Origin: Kushneria konosiri | GTDB lineage: Bacteria; Pseudomonadota; Gammaproteobacteria; Pseudomonadales; Halomonadaceae | Assembly: GCF_002155145.1 (NCBI RefSeq) | Contig: NZ_CP021323.1 | Coordinates: 1,922,001-1,986,000, forward strand | Length of the DNA stretch: 64,000 bases | Reading direction: 5' to 3' | In this document: in pieces, positions 43,580 through 52,375 of the stretch | Position numbering within the stretch: the first letter of the stretch is position 1 | Layout of the letters: every line of letters begins with the position of its first letter | Notes under the pieces: generated by a model | What the model was told of the DNA's origin: nothing | What the model saw: the letters and a program-made list of their open reading frames with translations, nothing else | Database searches by the model: none | Position numbers and translations under genes: made by a program

Positions 43580-44680
43580 TCAACAGTCCTGCAATGAGCT
43601 GTGTCCGACACATTGCCCCTGGCGGTCAAACACCATGACATCAAGCTCTATACCGCTGTGTTGAATAACCTGTGCCGCGCAGTTCAGGGCGCTTTCTGCC
43701 AGCCTGTCGCCCAGCGCGATGCCGGCATCACTTGCCAGTTCAAACGCCTCCAGCCCCGAATTGGCACCCGCAATACGTTCAAACAGATCATTATCGCCGC
43801 CGGTCTCGCGCGTCAGACGCGCCAGCCGTTCAAGGTCGATGACGCCGCGCTTTGAGTGCACATCCAGCATCCCCTGGCCGAGCTTGGCCATCTTGGCGAT
43901 ACCGCCGGCAATGGTGACTCTGGGGACCGGATGCTTGCGCAGATACTTGAGCATGCCGCCGACAAAGTCGCCCATTTCGATCAGTGCACTTTCTTCCAGG
44001 CCGTAATGGGCCTGCACGGCGGTTTCCGAGGTCGAGCCGGTGGAGCCGGCAATGTGGGGCAGGCCGCGAGCACGAGCGACGTCGATGCCGCGGTGGATGG
44101 AGTGAATCCAGGCCGAGCAGGAAAATGGAATCACGATACCGGTCGTGCCCAGTATCGAGAGGCCGCCGACGATGCCCAGTCGTCCATTGAGGGTATCCAG
44201 TGCGATGCGCTCACCATCATCGATGGCGATGGTCACTTCCAGATCCACCTGGTGGTGGCCGGGCGCCTCGTGGGCAACCGCTTCAAGCGCCTGACGAATC
44301 ATGCGGCGTGGGACCGGGTTGATTGCGGGCTCTCCGGGCGGGATCGGCAGCCCTGGTCGGGTCACGGTGCCCACGCCGGGACCGGCCTTGAACACCAGGC
44401 CCGAGCCGGCCTTGAGTGGTCGAACCGTTGCACGCACCAGCACTCCGTGCGTGGCGTCCGGGTCATCGCCGGCGTCCTTGATGATGCCTGCCATGGCCCA
44501 GCCATCGCCGTGCTCGTGAACGGCCAGCGCAAAGGAGGGCGTCTGTCCCCTCGGAAGGGTAATGGCCACCGGGTCGGGGAATTCGCCGCACAGCAGTGCG
44601 GCATAGGCCGCACGCGCCGCGGCGGTCGCGCAGCATCCGGTGGTCCAGCCACGTTTAAGAGGAGCGCGTTCCTGGGTCAT
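43580..44680 (-). CDS. cbiD: Cobalt-precorrin-5B C1-methyltransferase CbiD
   Basis: A 366-residue protein of the CbiD family. LKRGWTTGCCATAAARAAYAALL at the N-terminus, GVGTVTRPGLPIPPGEPAINPVPRRMI, the central LNGRLGIVGGLSILGTTGIVIPFS and HIAGSTGSTSE, and the PRVTIAGGIAKMAKLGQG region are diagnostic. CbiD methylates C1 and belongs to the anaerobic route, but many aerobic proteobacteria use it in place of CobF. No cobF is seen in the main cob cluster 14 kb upstream, so it likely completes that pathway. It stands alone with no visible cobalamin riboswitch. Confidence 0.94.
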   Translation of the reverse strand: MTQERAPLKRGWTTGCCATAAARAAYAALLCGEFPDPVAITLPRGQTPSFALAVHEHGDGWAMAGIIKDAGDDPDATHGVLVRATVRPLKAGSGLVFKAGPGVGTVTRPGLPIPPGEPAINPVPRRMIRQALEAVAHEAPGHHQVDLEVTIAIDDGERIALDTLNGRLGIVGGLSILGTTGIVIPFSCSAWIHSIHRGIDVARARGLPHIAGSTGSTSETAVQAHYGLEESALIEMGDFVGGMLKYLRKHPVPRVTIAGGIAKMAKLGQGMLDVHSKRGVIDLERLARLTRETGGDNDLFERIAGANSGLEAFELASDAGIALGDRLAESALNCAAQVIQHSGIELDVMVFDRQGQCVGHSSLQDC

Positions 44681-44819
44681 GGCGCATCGGCATTGGATGA
44701 GACGACCGCAATTCTAGCATGCGCGCCTGAAAGACCCCATCGACGCATTACAGCGCTCTGCACGGTCGCACCCGCCTGCTGACATGATCCGGGTCGGCAG
44801 GCGGGCACGGTCAGACCGT

Positions 44820-45839
44820 TTACTTGCGCGGCGTTTGCGCCTCGCCCACCTTGATCGGGATGCGGTAGAGGCTGGTGGTCGCAGTCACGAAGAGGTAGTG
44901 CTGCCCGTCGTGTTCGGCAAAGGCCAGATTGGCGGTGCGCTCGGGCAGATCAACGCGGCCCAGACGCTTGCCTTCAGGATTGAAGACCTGCAGCCCGCTG
45001 TCGCTGCTGGTCCAGACGTTGCCCTGCTCATCGACCTTGAGGCCGTCCGGTACACCCGGTGAGATCTCGGCGAACACACGTTCATTGGACAGCGTGCCGT
45101 CATCGCTCACATCGTAGGCCACGATATGATGGTTGAGACTGTCGTCCTCCCGGTCGTGGCCCTGCTCGGAGTCGGCGATATAAAGGGTGGTTTCACCCGG
45201 TGCAAAGGCCAGACCGTTGGGGGTCTTGACCTCAGGCGTGGACAGCCGGGTCAGTTCACTGCTTTTCGGATCAAAGCGATAAACGTACTCGCCACCGGTC
45301 ATGGGTGTGCCCCCGTAGCCCTCCTCGGGCTGGTCGATACCGAAGGTGGGGTCGGTGAACCAGATGCGCCCGCGGGCATCGACCACCAGGTCGTTGGGGC
45401 TGTTGAGTTTTTGCTCACCGTCAAGATCGACCAGCACTTCCCATCGACCGTCCTCGTTTTGTCGTTCCACGGCGCGCTTGCCGTGGGAGGCGGCCAGTAT
45501 TCGGCCTTCATGATCCAGCGTATGGCCGTTGTGAAACTGTGCCGGTCGCAGCCATTCACGGACCTCTTCTCCCTCGCGCCAGATCATCACGCGGTTGTTC
45601 TTGATATCACTCCAGATCACGCTGCCGTCGGGTAGTGCCAGGGGGCCTTCACTCCATATGCCGCCATCGTAGAGTCGTTCGATATCGGCATTTTGATCCA
45701 CCAGGTCGGTAAAGCCGGGCGTTTCCGCAACGACCTCGGCGGAATCACCTGTGGAGGCCAGCGCACTGCCGGTGCCCATGCCGGCCATCAAAAGACCGGT
45801 GCACAATGAGCGCGAAACATGTTGAAGCCAGCGGGACAT
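44820..45839 (-). CDS. Exported SMP-30/gluconolactonase-like protein
   Basis: A 339-residue protein with a signal peptide (LQHVSRSLCTGLLMAGMGTGSALA) and a six-bladed beta-propeller of the SMP-30/gluconolactonase family. Typical text is GGIWSEGPLALPDGSVIWSDI with the metal-binding glutamate, LNSPNDLVVDARGRIWFTDPTFGID, VKTPNGLAFAPGETTLYIAD and GVPDGLKVDEQGNVWTSS with the catalytic aspartate. It probably hydrolyses a sugar lactone in the periplasm. The frame opens at 45911; the ATG at 45839 after AAGGAAC starts the signal peptide properly. It is divergent from the riboswitch-controlled rib genes. Confidence 0.9.
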   Translation of the reverse strand: MSRWLQHVSRSLCTGLLMAGMGTGSALASTGDSAEVVAETPGFTDLVDQNADIERLYDGGIWSEGPLALPDGSVIWSDIKNNRVMIWREGEEVREWLRPAQFHNGHTLDHEGRILAASHGKRAVERQNEDGRWEVLVDLDGEQKLNSPNDLVVDARGRIWFTDPTFGIDQPEEGYGGTPMTGGEYVYRFDPKSSELTRLSTPEVKTPNGLAFAPGETTLYIADSEQGHDREDDSLNHHIVAYDVSDDGTLSNERVFAEISPGVPDGLKVDEQGNVWTSSDSGLQVFNPEGKRLGRVDLPERTANLAFAEHDGQHYLFVTATTSLYRIPIKVGEAQTPRK

Positions 45840-45951
45840 GAGCGGTGTTCCTTGTGCCTGAAATGATGGACATAGCCTGACGTTTAAAACAGCTTTCGCC
45901 AATATGACCATTTGCGATTGACATGTGCCGGCGGGGATTGCTCGAGCGGAA

Positions 45952-45981
45952 TTTGCAGGATAGGCTGAGCCCGATTCTATT
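45952..45981 (+). promoter_or_regulatory. Candidate promoter of the FMN riboswitch transcript
   Basis: TTGCAG (45953-45958) and TTCTAT or TCTATT (from 45975 or 45976) are 16-17 bp apart and end about ten bases before the riboswitch, which is where its start point should be. The match to consensus is only moderate. Confidence 0.35.
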
Positions 45982-45990
45982 GTTGAGTCA

Positions 45991-46137
45991 GATCCTCAGG
46001 GCGGGGTGAAAGTCCCCACCGGCGGTGATGTCAAAACCGGATGCTGATATCCGGCAGCGAACAAGCCCGCGAGCGCATACGCGCAGGAATCGGTGAGATC
46101 CCGATGCCGACGGTGATAGTCCGGATGGGAGAGGATC
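45991..46137 (+). ncRNA. FMN riboswitch (RFN element)
   Basis: The sequence carries the conserved RFN core in order: TCAGGGCGGGGTGAAAGTCC then CCACCGGCGGTGAT, the variable hairpin GCTGATATCCGGCAGC, AGCCCGCGAGCGC, CGGTGAGATCCCGATGCCGACGGT, and the closing ATAGTCCGGATGGGAGAGGAT. Binding of FMN should lower ribB expression. Downstream, 46159-46165 (GGCGAGG) can pair with 46216-46222 (CCTCGCC) ahead of the ribB ribosome site. I see no T-tract, so translational or Rho-dependent control is more likely than intrinsic termination. Confidence 0.96.
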
Positions 46138-46250
46138 GACGTCATTGCCCCTTGATCGGGCGAGGCGTCGCTGTACGTGTCGTACAAGAACTCCTGTCTT
46201 GCCCTGTTCCTTGTCCCTCGCCAATGAAAGGCGATCCTGGAGCAGCCTTT

Positions 46251-46940
46251 ATGTCCCGCAATATTGAAAATGATGGTTCCCTTTCTGAAGCCGCACGCTC
46301 GCGTGTCCAGCAGGCACTCGATAGTCTGGCCCGTGGTCATGGCGTGGTGGTCACCGATGATCCCGATCGGGAAAACGAAGGCGACCTGATCTTTGCCGCC
46401 ACCACACTGGAAGATCATCAGATGGCCCAGATGATCCGTTTTGGCAGTGGCATCGTCTGTCTGTGTCTCACCGGTGATCATGCCGACCGGCTGGAATTGC
46501 CGCCGATGGTGGTCAACAATGAAAGCCCCTATTCGACCGGTTTTACCGTCACCATCGAGGCCCGAGAGGGTGTGACCACCGGCGTCAGCGCCTACGACCG
46601 TACCGTTACCGTTCGGGCAGCGGTAGCGGATAACGCTCGGGCCGATGATCTCGTTCGCCCGGGGCATATTTTTCCGCTGCGTGCCCGTGACGGTGGTGTG
46701 CTGACGCGCCGTGGCCATACCGAAGCCACGATCGATCTGGTGCGTCTGTCCGGTCATGGCGCCTCAGGTGTGCTCTGCGAGCTGATGAACGATGACGGCA
46801 CCATGATGCGTGGCGAGGCGCTGGAAGCCTTCGCGCGCGAGCGGGACTATCCGATGGTCTCGATCGCCGAGCTGGTGACCTGGCGCGAGCAGCATGATCC
46901 GGTTCAAGCCTATGATGTGGCCGCGTTTGCCTCGATGTAG
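46251..46940 (+). CDS. ribB: 3,4-dihydroxy-2-butanone-4-phosphate synthase RibB
   Basis: A 229-residue enzyme that converts ribulose 5-phosphate to the four-carbon riboflavin precursor. It has [20 protein letters not shown] with the metal-binding acidic residues, [63 protein letters not shown] and [16 protein letters not shown]. It is a single-domain RibB with no GTP cyclohydrolase II part. The start ATG at 46251 has GGAG at 46239-46242. It is the first gene behind the FMN riboswitch, so its level should fall when FMN is abundant. Confidence 0.95.
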   Translation: MSRNIENDGSLSEAARSRVQQALDSLARGHGVVVTDDPDRENEGDLIFAATTLEDHQMAQMIRFGSGIVCLCLTGDHADRLELPPMVVNNESPYSTGFTVTIEAREGVTTGVSAYDRTVTVRAAVADNARADDLVRPGHIFPLRARDGGVLTRRGHTEATIDLVRLSGHGASGVLCELMNDDGTMMRGEALEAFARERDYPMVSIAELVTWREQHDPVQAYDVAAFASM

Positions 46941-47030
46941 GCCTCTCGCCAAACATGCCTTGCGATAGCCTTCGCCTCTGACCGACAGCACGCCGGACGT
47001 GCTGTCGGTTGTCTGCAGGGGACCCGTTCA

Positions 47031-47507
47031 ATGAAGACGCTCGACTCGTCTGCCTTTTTCATGCGCCAGGCGCTGGCCGCATCACGTCTGGCGCTGCCGC
47101 ACTGCCTGCCCAATCCACCCGTGGGATGTGTGCTGGTGAGTCGCGGCACCATCGTGGCCCGGGGCCATACCCAGCCGCCGGGTCATTGTCATGCCGAAGC
47201 GCATGCCCTGTCGCAGCTTGCAACGGCCAGCGATCTCGAGGCCTTTGTGACGCTGGAGCCGTGTTCCTTTCACGGGCGCACGCCCTCCTGCGCGCAGGCG
47301 CTGATTGACTTCGGCATTCGGCGTGTCAATGTCGCCATGATTGATCCGCACCCGCTCAACCAGGGGCGCGGCATCGAGATGATGCGTCGTGCAGGCATCG
47401 AGGTACGGATCGGTATCGAACAGGCGCTGGTGGCTCGCTTTATCAGTCCCCATCTGGATATCGATCCGCGCTACCAATCGTTGAAATGCTGCCAGGAGTT
47501 CTCATGA
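47031..47507 (+). CDS. RibD-like pyrimidine deaminase, deaminase domain only
   Basis: A 158-residue protein of the cytidine/deoxycytidylate deaminase fold. It is closest to the N-terminal half of RibD: CLPNPPVGCVLVSRG, GHCHAEAHAL with the zinc-binding histidine and catalytic glutamate, and LEPCSFHGRTPSCAQALIDFGIRRV with the two zinc cysteines. RibD normally has about 360 residues with a C-terminal reductase; none follows here, and the next gene is a GST. It lies 90 bp after ribB and is probably under the same riboswitch. It could be a monofunctional riboflavin deaminase or have diverged to another substrate. Confidence 0.88.
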   Translation: MKTLDSSAFFMRQALAASRLALPHCLPNPPVGCVLVSRGTIVARGHTQPPGHCHAEAHALSQLATASDLEAFVTLEPCSFHGRTPSCAQALIDFGIRRVNVAMIDPHPLNQGRGIEMMRRAGIEVRIGIEQALVARFISPHLDIDPRYQSLKCCQEFS

Positions 47508-48454
47508 CATCCGTACTGCTTCATCATTTCGATCCCTCACCGTTTTCCGAGAAAGTACGCCTGCTGCTGGGGCATTGCGATCTGGCGTGGGGCTCGGTGC
47601 GTATCCCCCGCATGATGCCCAAGCCGCATTTCACGGCGCTGACCGGCGGCTACCGCAAGACGCCGGCGCTGCAGATGGGTCGCGATATCTACTGCGACAC
47701 CGCACTGATCGTGCGTGTCATCGAGCGGCTGTCAGGGAAGTCCACGCTGGTACCGCCGGGTCAGGCGGCCAGTGTCAGGGCGCTGGAGGAAATGGGAGAT
47801 CGTCTCTTTCTGGCGGCCATTCCGATTCTCTTTCGTCCCGAAGGGCGGGCGGTGCTGGTAGATCAGCTCGGCGAGGAGGGACTGGCGCGTTTCCAGGCCG
47901 ATCGCGCCGAGCTCTTCAGCGGCGGCAATGTCTCAAGGCCCGATGATCAGTTCTCGCGCGCCGTCTGGACATCGACGCTTGAAATGCTTGATGCCCAGCT
48001 GGCCCGTCAGCCGTTCGTGCTGGGTGAGCATCCGACGCTGGCTGACTTCTCGCTCTATCATCCAATCTGGTATGTGAGAAATAACCCCGGCGTGCGTGGC
48101 ATCACGCAGGACTATCCCCATCTGATGGCCTGGTTTGAGCGCCTTGGCGCCATCGGCCACGGCAGGCGTCACGACGCAAGCGAGGCTCAGGCGCACGAGA
48201 TTGCTGCCGCCTGCGATCACTGGCAGCCGCTGGCAGACGAGTTTGATGACAGCCTCAACATGGCCCCGGGCGATGAAGTGACCGTTGGTGCCGTGGATTA
48301 CGGCGTTGACCGCGTTCATGGCCGGCTGGTGCATATCAGTCGAGAGGCGCTCACGCTCGAGCGTGAGGCCACGTTCGAGGGTCGCGTCTTGGGGCCTGTA
48401 CGCCTCCATTTTCCACGTGATGGCTTTACCCTGAGCCCGGCATCGTCTTTTTGA
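47504..48454 (+). CDS. Glutathione S-transferase family protein with extra C-terminal domain
   Basis: A 316-residue protein. The N-terminal thioredoxin-like domain (LLHHFDPSPFSEKVRLLLGH, GYRKTPALQMGRDIYCDTALIVRVIERL) and the helical GST domain (GEHPTLADFSLYHPIWYVR) fill about 1-225. The remaining 90 residues (MAPGDEVTVGAVDYGVDRVHGRLVHI onward) form an apparent beta-rich domain not found in ordinary GSTs. The start overlaps the RibD-like stop by 4 bp and has AGGAG upstream, so it is co-translated with it. A link to flavin metabolism is possible but not shown by sequence. Confidence 0.86.
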   Translation: MTSVLLHHFDPSPFSEKVRLLLGHCDLAWGSVRIPRMMPKPHFTALTGGYRKTPALQMGRDIYCDTALIVRVIERLSGKSTLVPPGQAASVRALEEMGDRLFLAAIPILFRPEGRAVLVDQLGEEGLARFQADRAELFSGGNVSRPDDQFSRAVWTSTLEMLDAQLARQPFVLGEHPTLADFSLYHPIWYVRNNPGVRGITQDYPHLMAWFERLGAIGHGRRHDASEAQAHEIAAACDHWQPLADEFDDSLNMAPGDEVTVGAVDYGVDRVHGRLVHISREALTLEREATFEGRVLGPVRLHFPRDGFTLSPASSF

Positions 48455-48469
48455 TTCAAGGAGTGCTTC

Positions 48470-49960
48470 ATGACCGATACGACCTATCAGCAGCTTGAGG
48501 GCCGTTTCACTCGGCTGCACCGCTACGCGCATCTGGGCGCGATGGCCGGCTGGGATCAACTGACCATGATGCCCACCGGGGGCAATGAGGCCCGCGCCGA
48601 AGCGATGGCGGAGCTGAGCGTGTTGATGCATGAAACGCTGACTGCGCCGGAGACCCGTCGGCTGCTTGCAGCCGTCGAGCCCTCATCGCTGAATGAGGCG
48701 CAGCAGGCCAATCTGCGTGAAATCCGGCGTGAAGTGGACGACGCCACCATCATGCCGCCATCACTGGTTGAGGCGCAGTCGCTGGCCGGGGCCCGCTGTG
48801 AAAAGGTCTGGCGAACCTGTCGACCCAACAATGACTGGGAAGGTTTTTTGCCCACGTTTCGGGAGGTGGTACGCCTTTCTCGCGAGGAGGCACGTATCCG
48901 CGCCGAAGCGGCAGGCTGCAGTCGCTACGAGGCGCTGCTGCAGAAATTCGAGCCGGGTCTGACGCTTGAGGCACTGGATAACATTTTCAACGATCTGCGC
49001 CAGTGGTTGCCGGGGTTGCTGAGTGAGGCCGTCGAGCGTCAACGCGGGCAGGATCCCGTTCTTCCTCGGGGGCCCTTTGGAGAGGCTGATCAGCGCCGTT
49101 TGGGCGAGCGTGTCATGCGCTGGCTGGGGTTTGATTTCGAGCATGGTCGACTGGATGTCAGTCTGCATCCCTTCTGTGGCGGCGTGCCGGATGATGTTCG
49201 CCTGACCACCCGCTATCGCAGCGATGAATGCCTGACAGCGCTGATGGGCATCATTCACGAGACCGGACATGCCCGCTATGAGCAGAACCTTCCCGAGGCA
49301 TGGCGTCGTCAGCCGGCCGGCCGTGCCCGCTCGATGGCGGTACATGAATCCCAGAGTCTCAGCTTCGAGATGCAGCTTGGGCGCAGCGCGGCGTTTGTTC
49401 GACAGCTCAGGCCGTGGCTGATCGAGGCGCTGGGTGATCAGCCGGCGTTTGACGCAGACAATCTGGTTCGCCTGTCACAGCAGGTCAGGCCCGGCCTGAT
49501 CCGGGTGGATGCCGACGAGGTCAGCTACCCGGCGCACATTCTGCTGCGCTATGACATCGAGCGCGCCCTGATCGAGGGCGAGATCGAAGTCGAGGACATT
49601 CCGGCACGCTGGGATGAGGCCATGCAGCACCTGCTGGGGCTGGATACCCGTGGCAACTACCGCGATGGCTGTCTGCAGGATATTCACTGGACCGACGGCT
49701 CGTTTGGCTATTTCCCCACCTATAGCCTCGGCGCCATGCTGGCTGCTCAGCTGATGGCGGCAGCGCGCCGCGCCGAACCGCAGCTCGATGCACGCATCGC
49801 CGAGGGTGACCCGAGTCTGCTGCTTGAATGGCTCAGGACCCATATCTGGCAGCAGGGCAGTCTGCTCGAAACGCCTGAGCTGATTACGCGCGCGACCGGG
49901 GAGGCGCTCAATCCCGAGTACTACCGTCGTCATCTGCGCGCGCGCTACCTGGAGGGCTGA
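48470..49960 (+). CDS. M32 family carboxypeptidase (thermostable carboxypeptidase Taq type)
   Basis: A 496-residue zinc metallocarboxypeptidase. The HETGH zinc motif is at about residues 262-266 in GIIHETGHARYEQNLPE. SMAVHESQSLSFE supplies the third ligand, and SYPAHILLRYDIERALIEGE, FGYFPTYSLGAMLAAQLM and NPEYYRRHLRARYLEG complete the family pattern. These enzymes remove C-terminal residues from peptides in the cytoplasm. It begins 15 bp after the GST gene with AAGGAG upstream, so it is probably the last gene of the riboswitch-led operon. Confidence 0.94.
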   Translation: MTDTTYQQLEGRFTRLHRYAHLGAMAGWDQLTMMPTGGNEARAEAMAELSVLMHETLTAPETRRLLAAVEPSSLNEAQQANLREIRREVDDATIMPPSLVEAQSLAGARCEKVWRTCRPNNDWEGFLPTFREVVRLSREEARIRAEAAGCSRYEALLQKFEPGLTLEALDNIFNDLRQWLPGLLSEAVERQRGQDPVLPRGPFGEADQRRLGERVMRWLGFDFEHGRLDVSLHPFCGGVPDDVRLTTRYRSDECLTALMGIIHETGHARYEQNLPEAWRRQPAGRARSMAVHESQSLSFEMQLGRSAAFVRQLRPWLIEALGDQPAFDADNLVRLSQQVRPGLIRVDADEVSYPAHILLRYDIERALIEGEIEVEDIPARWDEAMQHLLGLDTRGNYRDGCLQDIHWTDGSFGYFPTYSLGAMLAAQLMAAARRAEPQLDARIAEGDPSLLLEWLRTHIWQQGSLLETPELITRATGEALNPEYYRRHLRARYLEG

Positions 49961-50132
49961 TACAGGCGTGTCATCGCGGTATCCATGCGCCACATGATGT
50001 GTCGGATTGAAGCCTCGTTGCTACCAGGTGTTACAACAAGACAGCGATAAAGAGGGGCCGGCGGTGTGACATTCGTACGGCAGGGCACCACACTTGGGCG
50101 TTCAAAACTTCTGAATGTCGAGAGTGCTGGCG

Positions 50133-50894
50133 ATGGGTGTACAGGTACTGTTCCACGGCTGTCTCGATGACTTTCTGCCACCTGACGGACGAGGGCAGCC
50201 GGCCACGCAACGCACCTCAAGGCGCACATCGCTCAAGGATCTGGTGGAGTCGTTCGGCGTGCCGCATACCGAAGTCGCCGCGCTGACCCTCAATGATGCC
50301 CCGGCCGCGTTCGAGACGCTGATCGAGCCGCTGGAAAGTGATCATTATCTGATCAGGGCCTGGCCGGCCGGTTTGTCTGGCGGATTGCCGGGTGGACATG
50401 CCCTGCAGCCGCCGCGTCCGCGTCCGGCCCGGTTTGTGCTCGATGTTCATCTGGGCCGATTGGCGCGCTATCTGCGGCTACTGGGATTTGATGTGTGCTG
50501 GCGCAACGATTTCGAGGATGAGGAGATTGCCGATACGTCGTCGGCACAACGGCGCATTCTGCTCACCCGCGATAGGCGCCTGTTGTATCGCCGCCAGATC
50601 GTGCATGGCTATTTCGTGCGCGCCACCGATCCGTCACAACAAATCGAAGAGATCTGCCAGCGTTTTGAGCTGCATGACGAGATTGATGCCTTCAAGCGCT
50701 GCGCGCGCTGTAACGGTCTTTTGATGAAGGTAGACAAGGCCTCGGTGGCTCATCGGCTAAAAGCGCGCACGCTCGATTATTATGACGATTTCTACCGATG
50801 CAACAAATGCCGCCATGTCTATTGGCAGGGCAGCCATTTTGCACGCATGTCTGACTGGGTCGAGGCCCTCAAACAGACTGCCATCGAAGGTTAG
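50133..50894 (+). CDS. Mut7-C RNAse domain protein with ubiquitin-like N-terminus
   Basis: A 253-residue protein. The N-terminal 85 residues (VQVLFHGCLDDFLP, KDLVESFGVPHTEVAALTLND) resemble the Mut7-C ubiquitin-like domain. The C-terminal PIN-related Mut7-C RNAse domain has FVLDVHLGRLARYLRLLGFDV with the first aspartate, DEEIADTSSAQRRILLTRDRRLL and HGYFVRA. It ends in a zinc ribbon (CARCNGLL and CNKCRHVYW). Function in bacteria is not established; ribonuclease activity is inferred from the domain. The frame opens at 50115; the ATG at 50133 is preferred. Confidence 0.9.
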   Translation: MGVQVLFHGCLDDFLPPDGRGQPATQRTSRRTSLKDLVESFGVPHTEVAALTLNDAPAAFETLIEPLESDHYLIRAWPAGLSGGLPGGHALQPPRPRPARFVLDVHLGRLARYLRLLGFDVCWRNDFEDEEIADTSSAQRRILLTRDRRLLYRRQIVHGYFVRATDPSQQIEEICQRFELHDEIDAFKRCARCNGLLMKVDKASVAHRLKARTLDYYDDFYRCNKCRHVYWQGSHFARMSDWVEALKQTAIEG

Positions 50895-51001
50895 GCATTG
50901 GCTGGCCGCGCCATGAAAAGACGTTCCGTACCCTCTTTTTAACCACGGTATAATTGTATTACCCTAGTGTTCTTAAGGCCTGCTTCAACGAAGGAATCCT
51001 C

Positions 51002-52324
51002 ATGAGCGCAAGACCCGACCAGCCGGCGTCGCTGCTGGGTACCGATATCGTGCCAGGCAGCATCAGTGTTCCACGAGGTGGCAGTGCCTTTCGACGTTTT
51101 CTGGCCTTTCTGGGGCCGGGCGCCATGGTCTCGGTGGGCTATATCGATCCGGGCAACTGGGCGACCTCGCTGGAGGGGGGCTCACGCTTTGGCTATACGC
51201 TTTTGTGCGTCATCCTGCTGTCCAACCTGATGGCGGTACTCTTGCAATCACTGTGCGCACGTCTTGGGATCGCCAGTGGGCGCGATCTGGCGCAGTGCTG
51301 TCGCGAGCATTATTCAAAACCGGTCAGCGTCGCGCTCTGGGCACTGTGTGAACTGGCCATCATCGCCACGGATCTGGCCGAGGTCATCGGTACCGCCGTG
51401 GCACTCAAGCTTCTCTTCGGGATTCCGCTGGCCTGGGGCGCGGCAATCACCATCGTGGATACGGTGGTGCTCCTGATGCTGATGCGACGCGGTTTCCGCT
51501 GGCTTGAAGCCTTCGTGATGTCGCTGATGGCGATGATCTTCGGCTGCTTTGTGATCGAACTTGCGCTGGCACAGCCCTCGCTTGCCGGCATTGCCGATGG
51601 TTTTCTGAGTCCTGACCCTGCGATCGTGACCAACCCTCAGATGCTCTACATTGCCATTGGCATCATCGGGGCCACCGTCATGCCGCATAACCTGTATCTG
51701 CATTCGGCGCTGGTCAAGACCCGGGATTTCGAACAACACGAGCACGGCAAGCGTGAAGCGCTGCGCTTTGCCACGCTCGACAGCACGATTTCCCTGTCGC
51801 TGGCGCTGTTCGTCAACGCCGGCATCCTGATTCTGGCCGCTGCGGTCTTTCACAGTGCCGGTAAAACGGTGGTCGAGATCGAGGAAGCCTACGGGCTCTT
51901 GAGCCCTTTGCTGGGCGCAGGGATTGCCGCCACGCTGTTTGGGGTGGCACTGCTGGCTTCGGGGCTCAATTCAACCGTGACGGCCACGCTTGCCGGCCAG
52001 ATCGTGATGGAAGGGTTTTTGCACTTTCGCATGAAACCCTGGTTGCGACGTTTGATTACCCGAGGGCTGGCGATTCTGCCGGTGCTGTATGTGACCCAGG
52101 TCTATGGTGACCAGGGCGTGGGGCGGCTGCTGGTGTTGAGTCAGGTCGTGCTGTCGCTACAGCTGCCGTTTGCCATCATTCCGCTGATTCGCTTTGTCTC
52201 ACGGCGTGACTGGATGGGCGCGCTGGCAATTGGCTGGAAGATCAAAACGCTCACCTGGGCCATCGCGAGTCTGATTCTGGTGCTTAATGTTCGGCTGATC
52301 ATGGAAGTCTTTCAGGGGCTTTAG
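51002..52324 (+). CDS. mntH: NRAMP manganese/iron transporter MntH
   Basis: A 440-residue protein with 11 membrane helices and the canonical NRAMP metal site: [13 protein letters not shown] in helix 1 and [18 protein letters not shown] in helix 6. It should import Mn2+ and Fe2+ with protons. The frame opens at 50954; the ATG at 51002 follows AAGGAA. A 10-bp inverted repeat (52308-52317 with 52327-52336) spans the stop codon but has no T-run after it, so its role as a terminator is doubtful. Upstream sequence shows no clear MntR or Fur box to me. Confidence 0.93.
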   Translation: MSARPDQPASLLGTDIVPGSISVPRGGSAFRRFLAFLGPGAMVSVGYIDPGNWATSLEGGSRFGYTLLCVILLSNLMAVLLQSLCARLGIASGRDLAQCCREHYSKPVSVALWALCELAIIATDLAEVIGTAVALKLLFGIPLAWGAAITIVDTVVLLMLMRRGFRWLEAFVMSLMAMIFGCFVIELALAQPSLAGIADGFLSPDPAIVTNPQMLYIAIGIIGATVMPHNLYLHSALVKTRDFEQHEHGKREALRFATLDSTISLSLALFVNAGILILAAAVFHSAGKTVVEIEEAYGLLSPLLGAGIAATLFGVALLASGLNSTVTATLAGQIVMEGFLHFRMKPWLRRLITRGLAILPVLYVTQVYGDQGVGRLLVLSQVVLSLQLPFAIIPLIRFVSRRDWMGALAIGWKIKTLTWAIASLILVLNVRLIMEVFQGL

Positions 52325-52375
52325 CGCCCTGAAAGACCTGAAACAGGATACAAGCGAGGATTCAGGCGCCAGAGA

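Noticed and set aside
44681-44819. Cobalamin riboswitch upstream of cbiD
   Set aside because: The gap is 139 bp without a recognisable B12 box.
45918-45923. TTGACA as -35 of the ribB transcript
   Set aside because: No -10 hexamer occurs 16-18 bp downstream; the weaker pair at 45953-45981 is better placed before the riboswitch.
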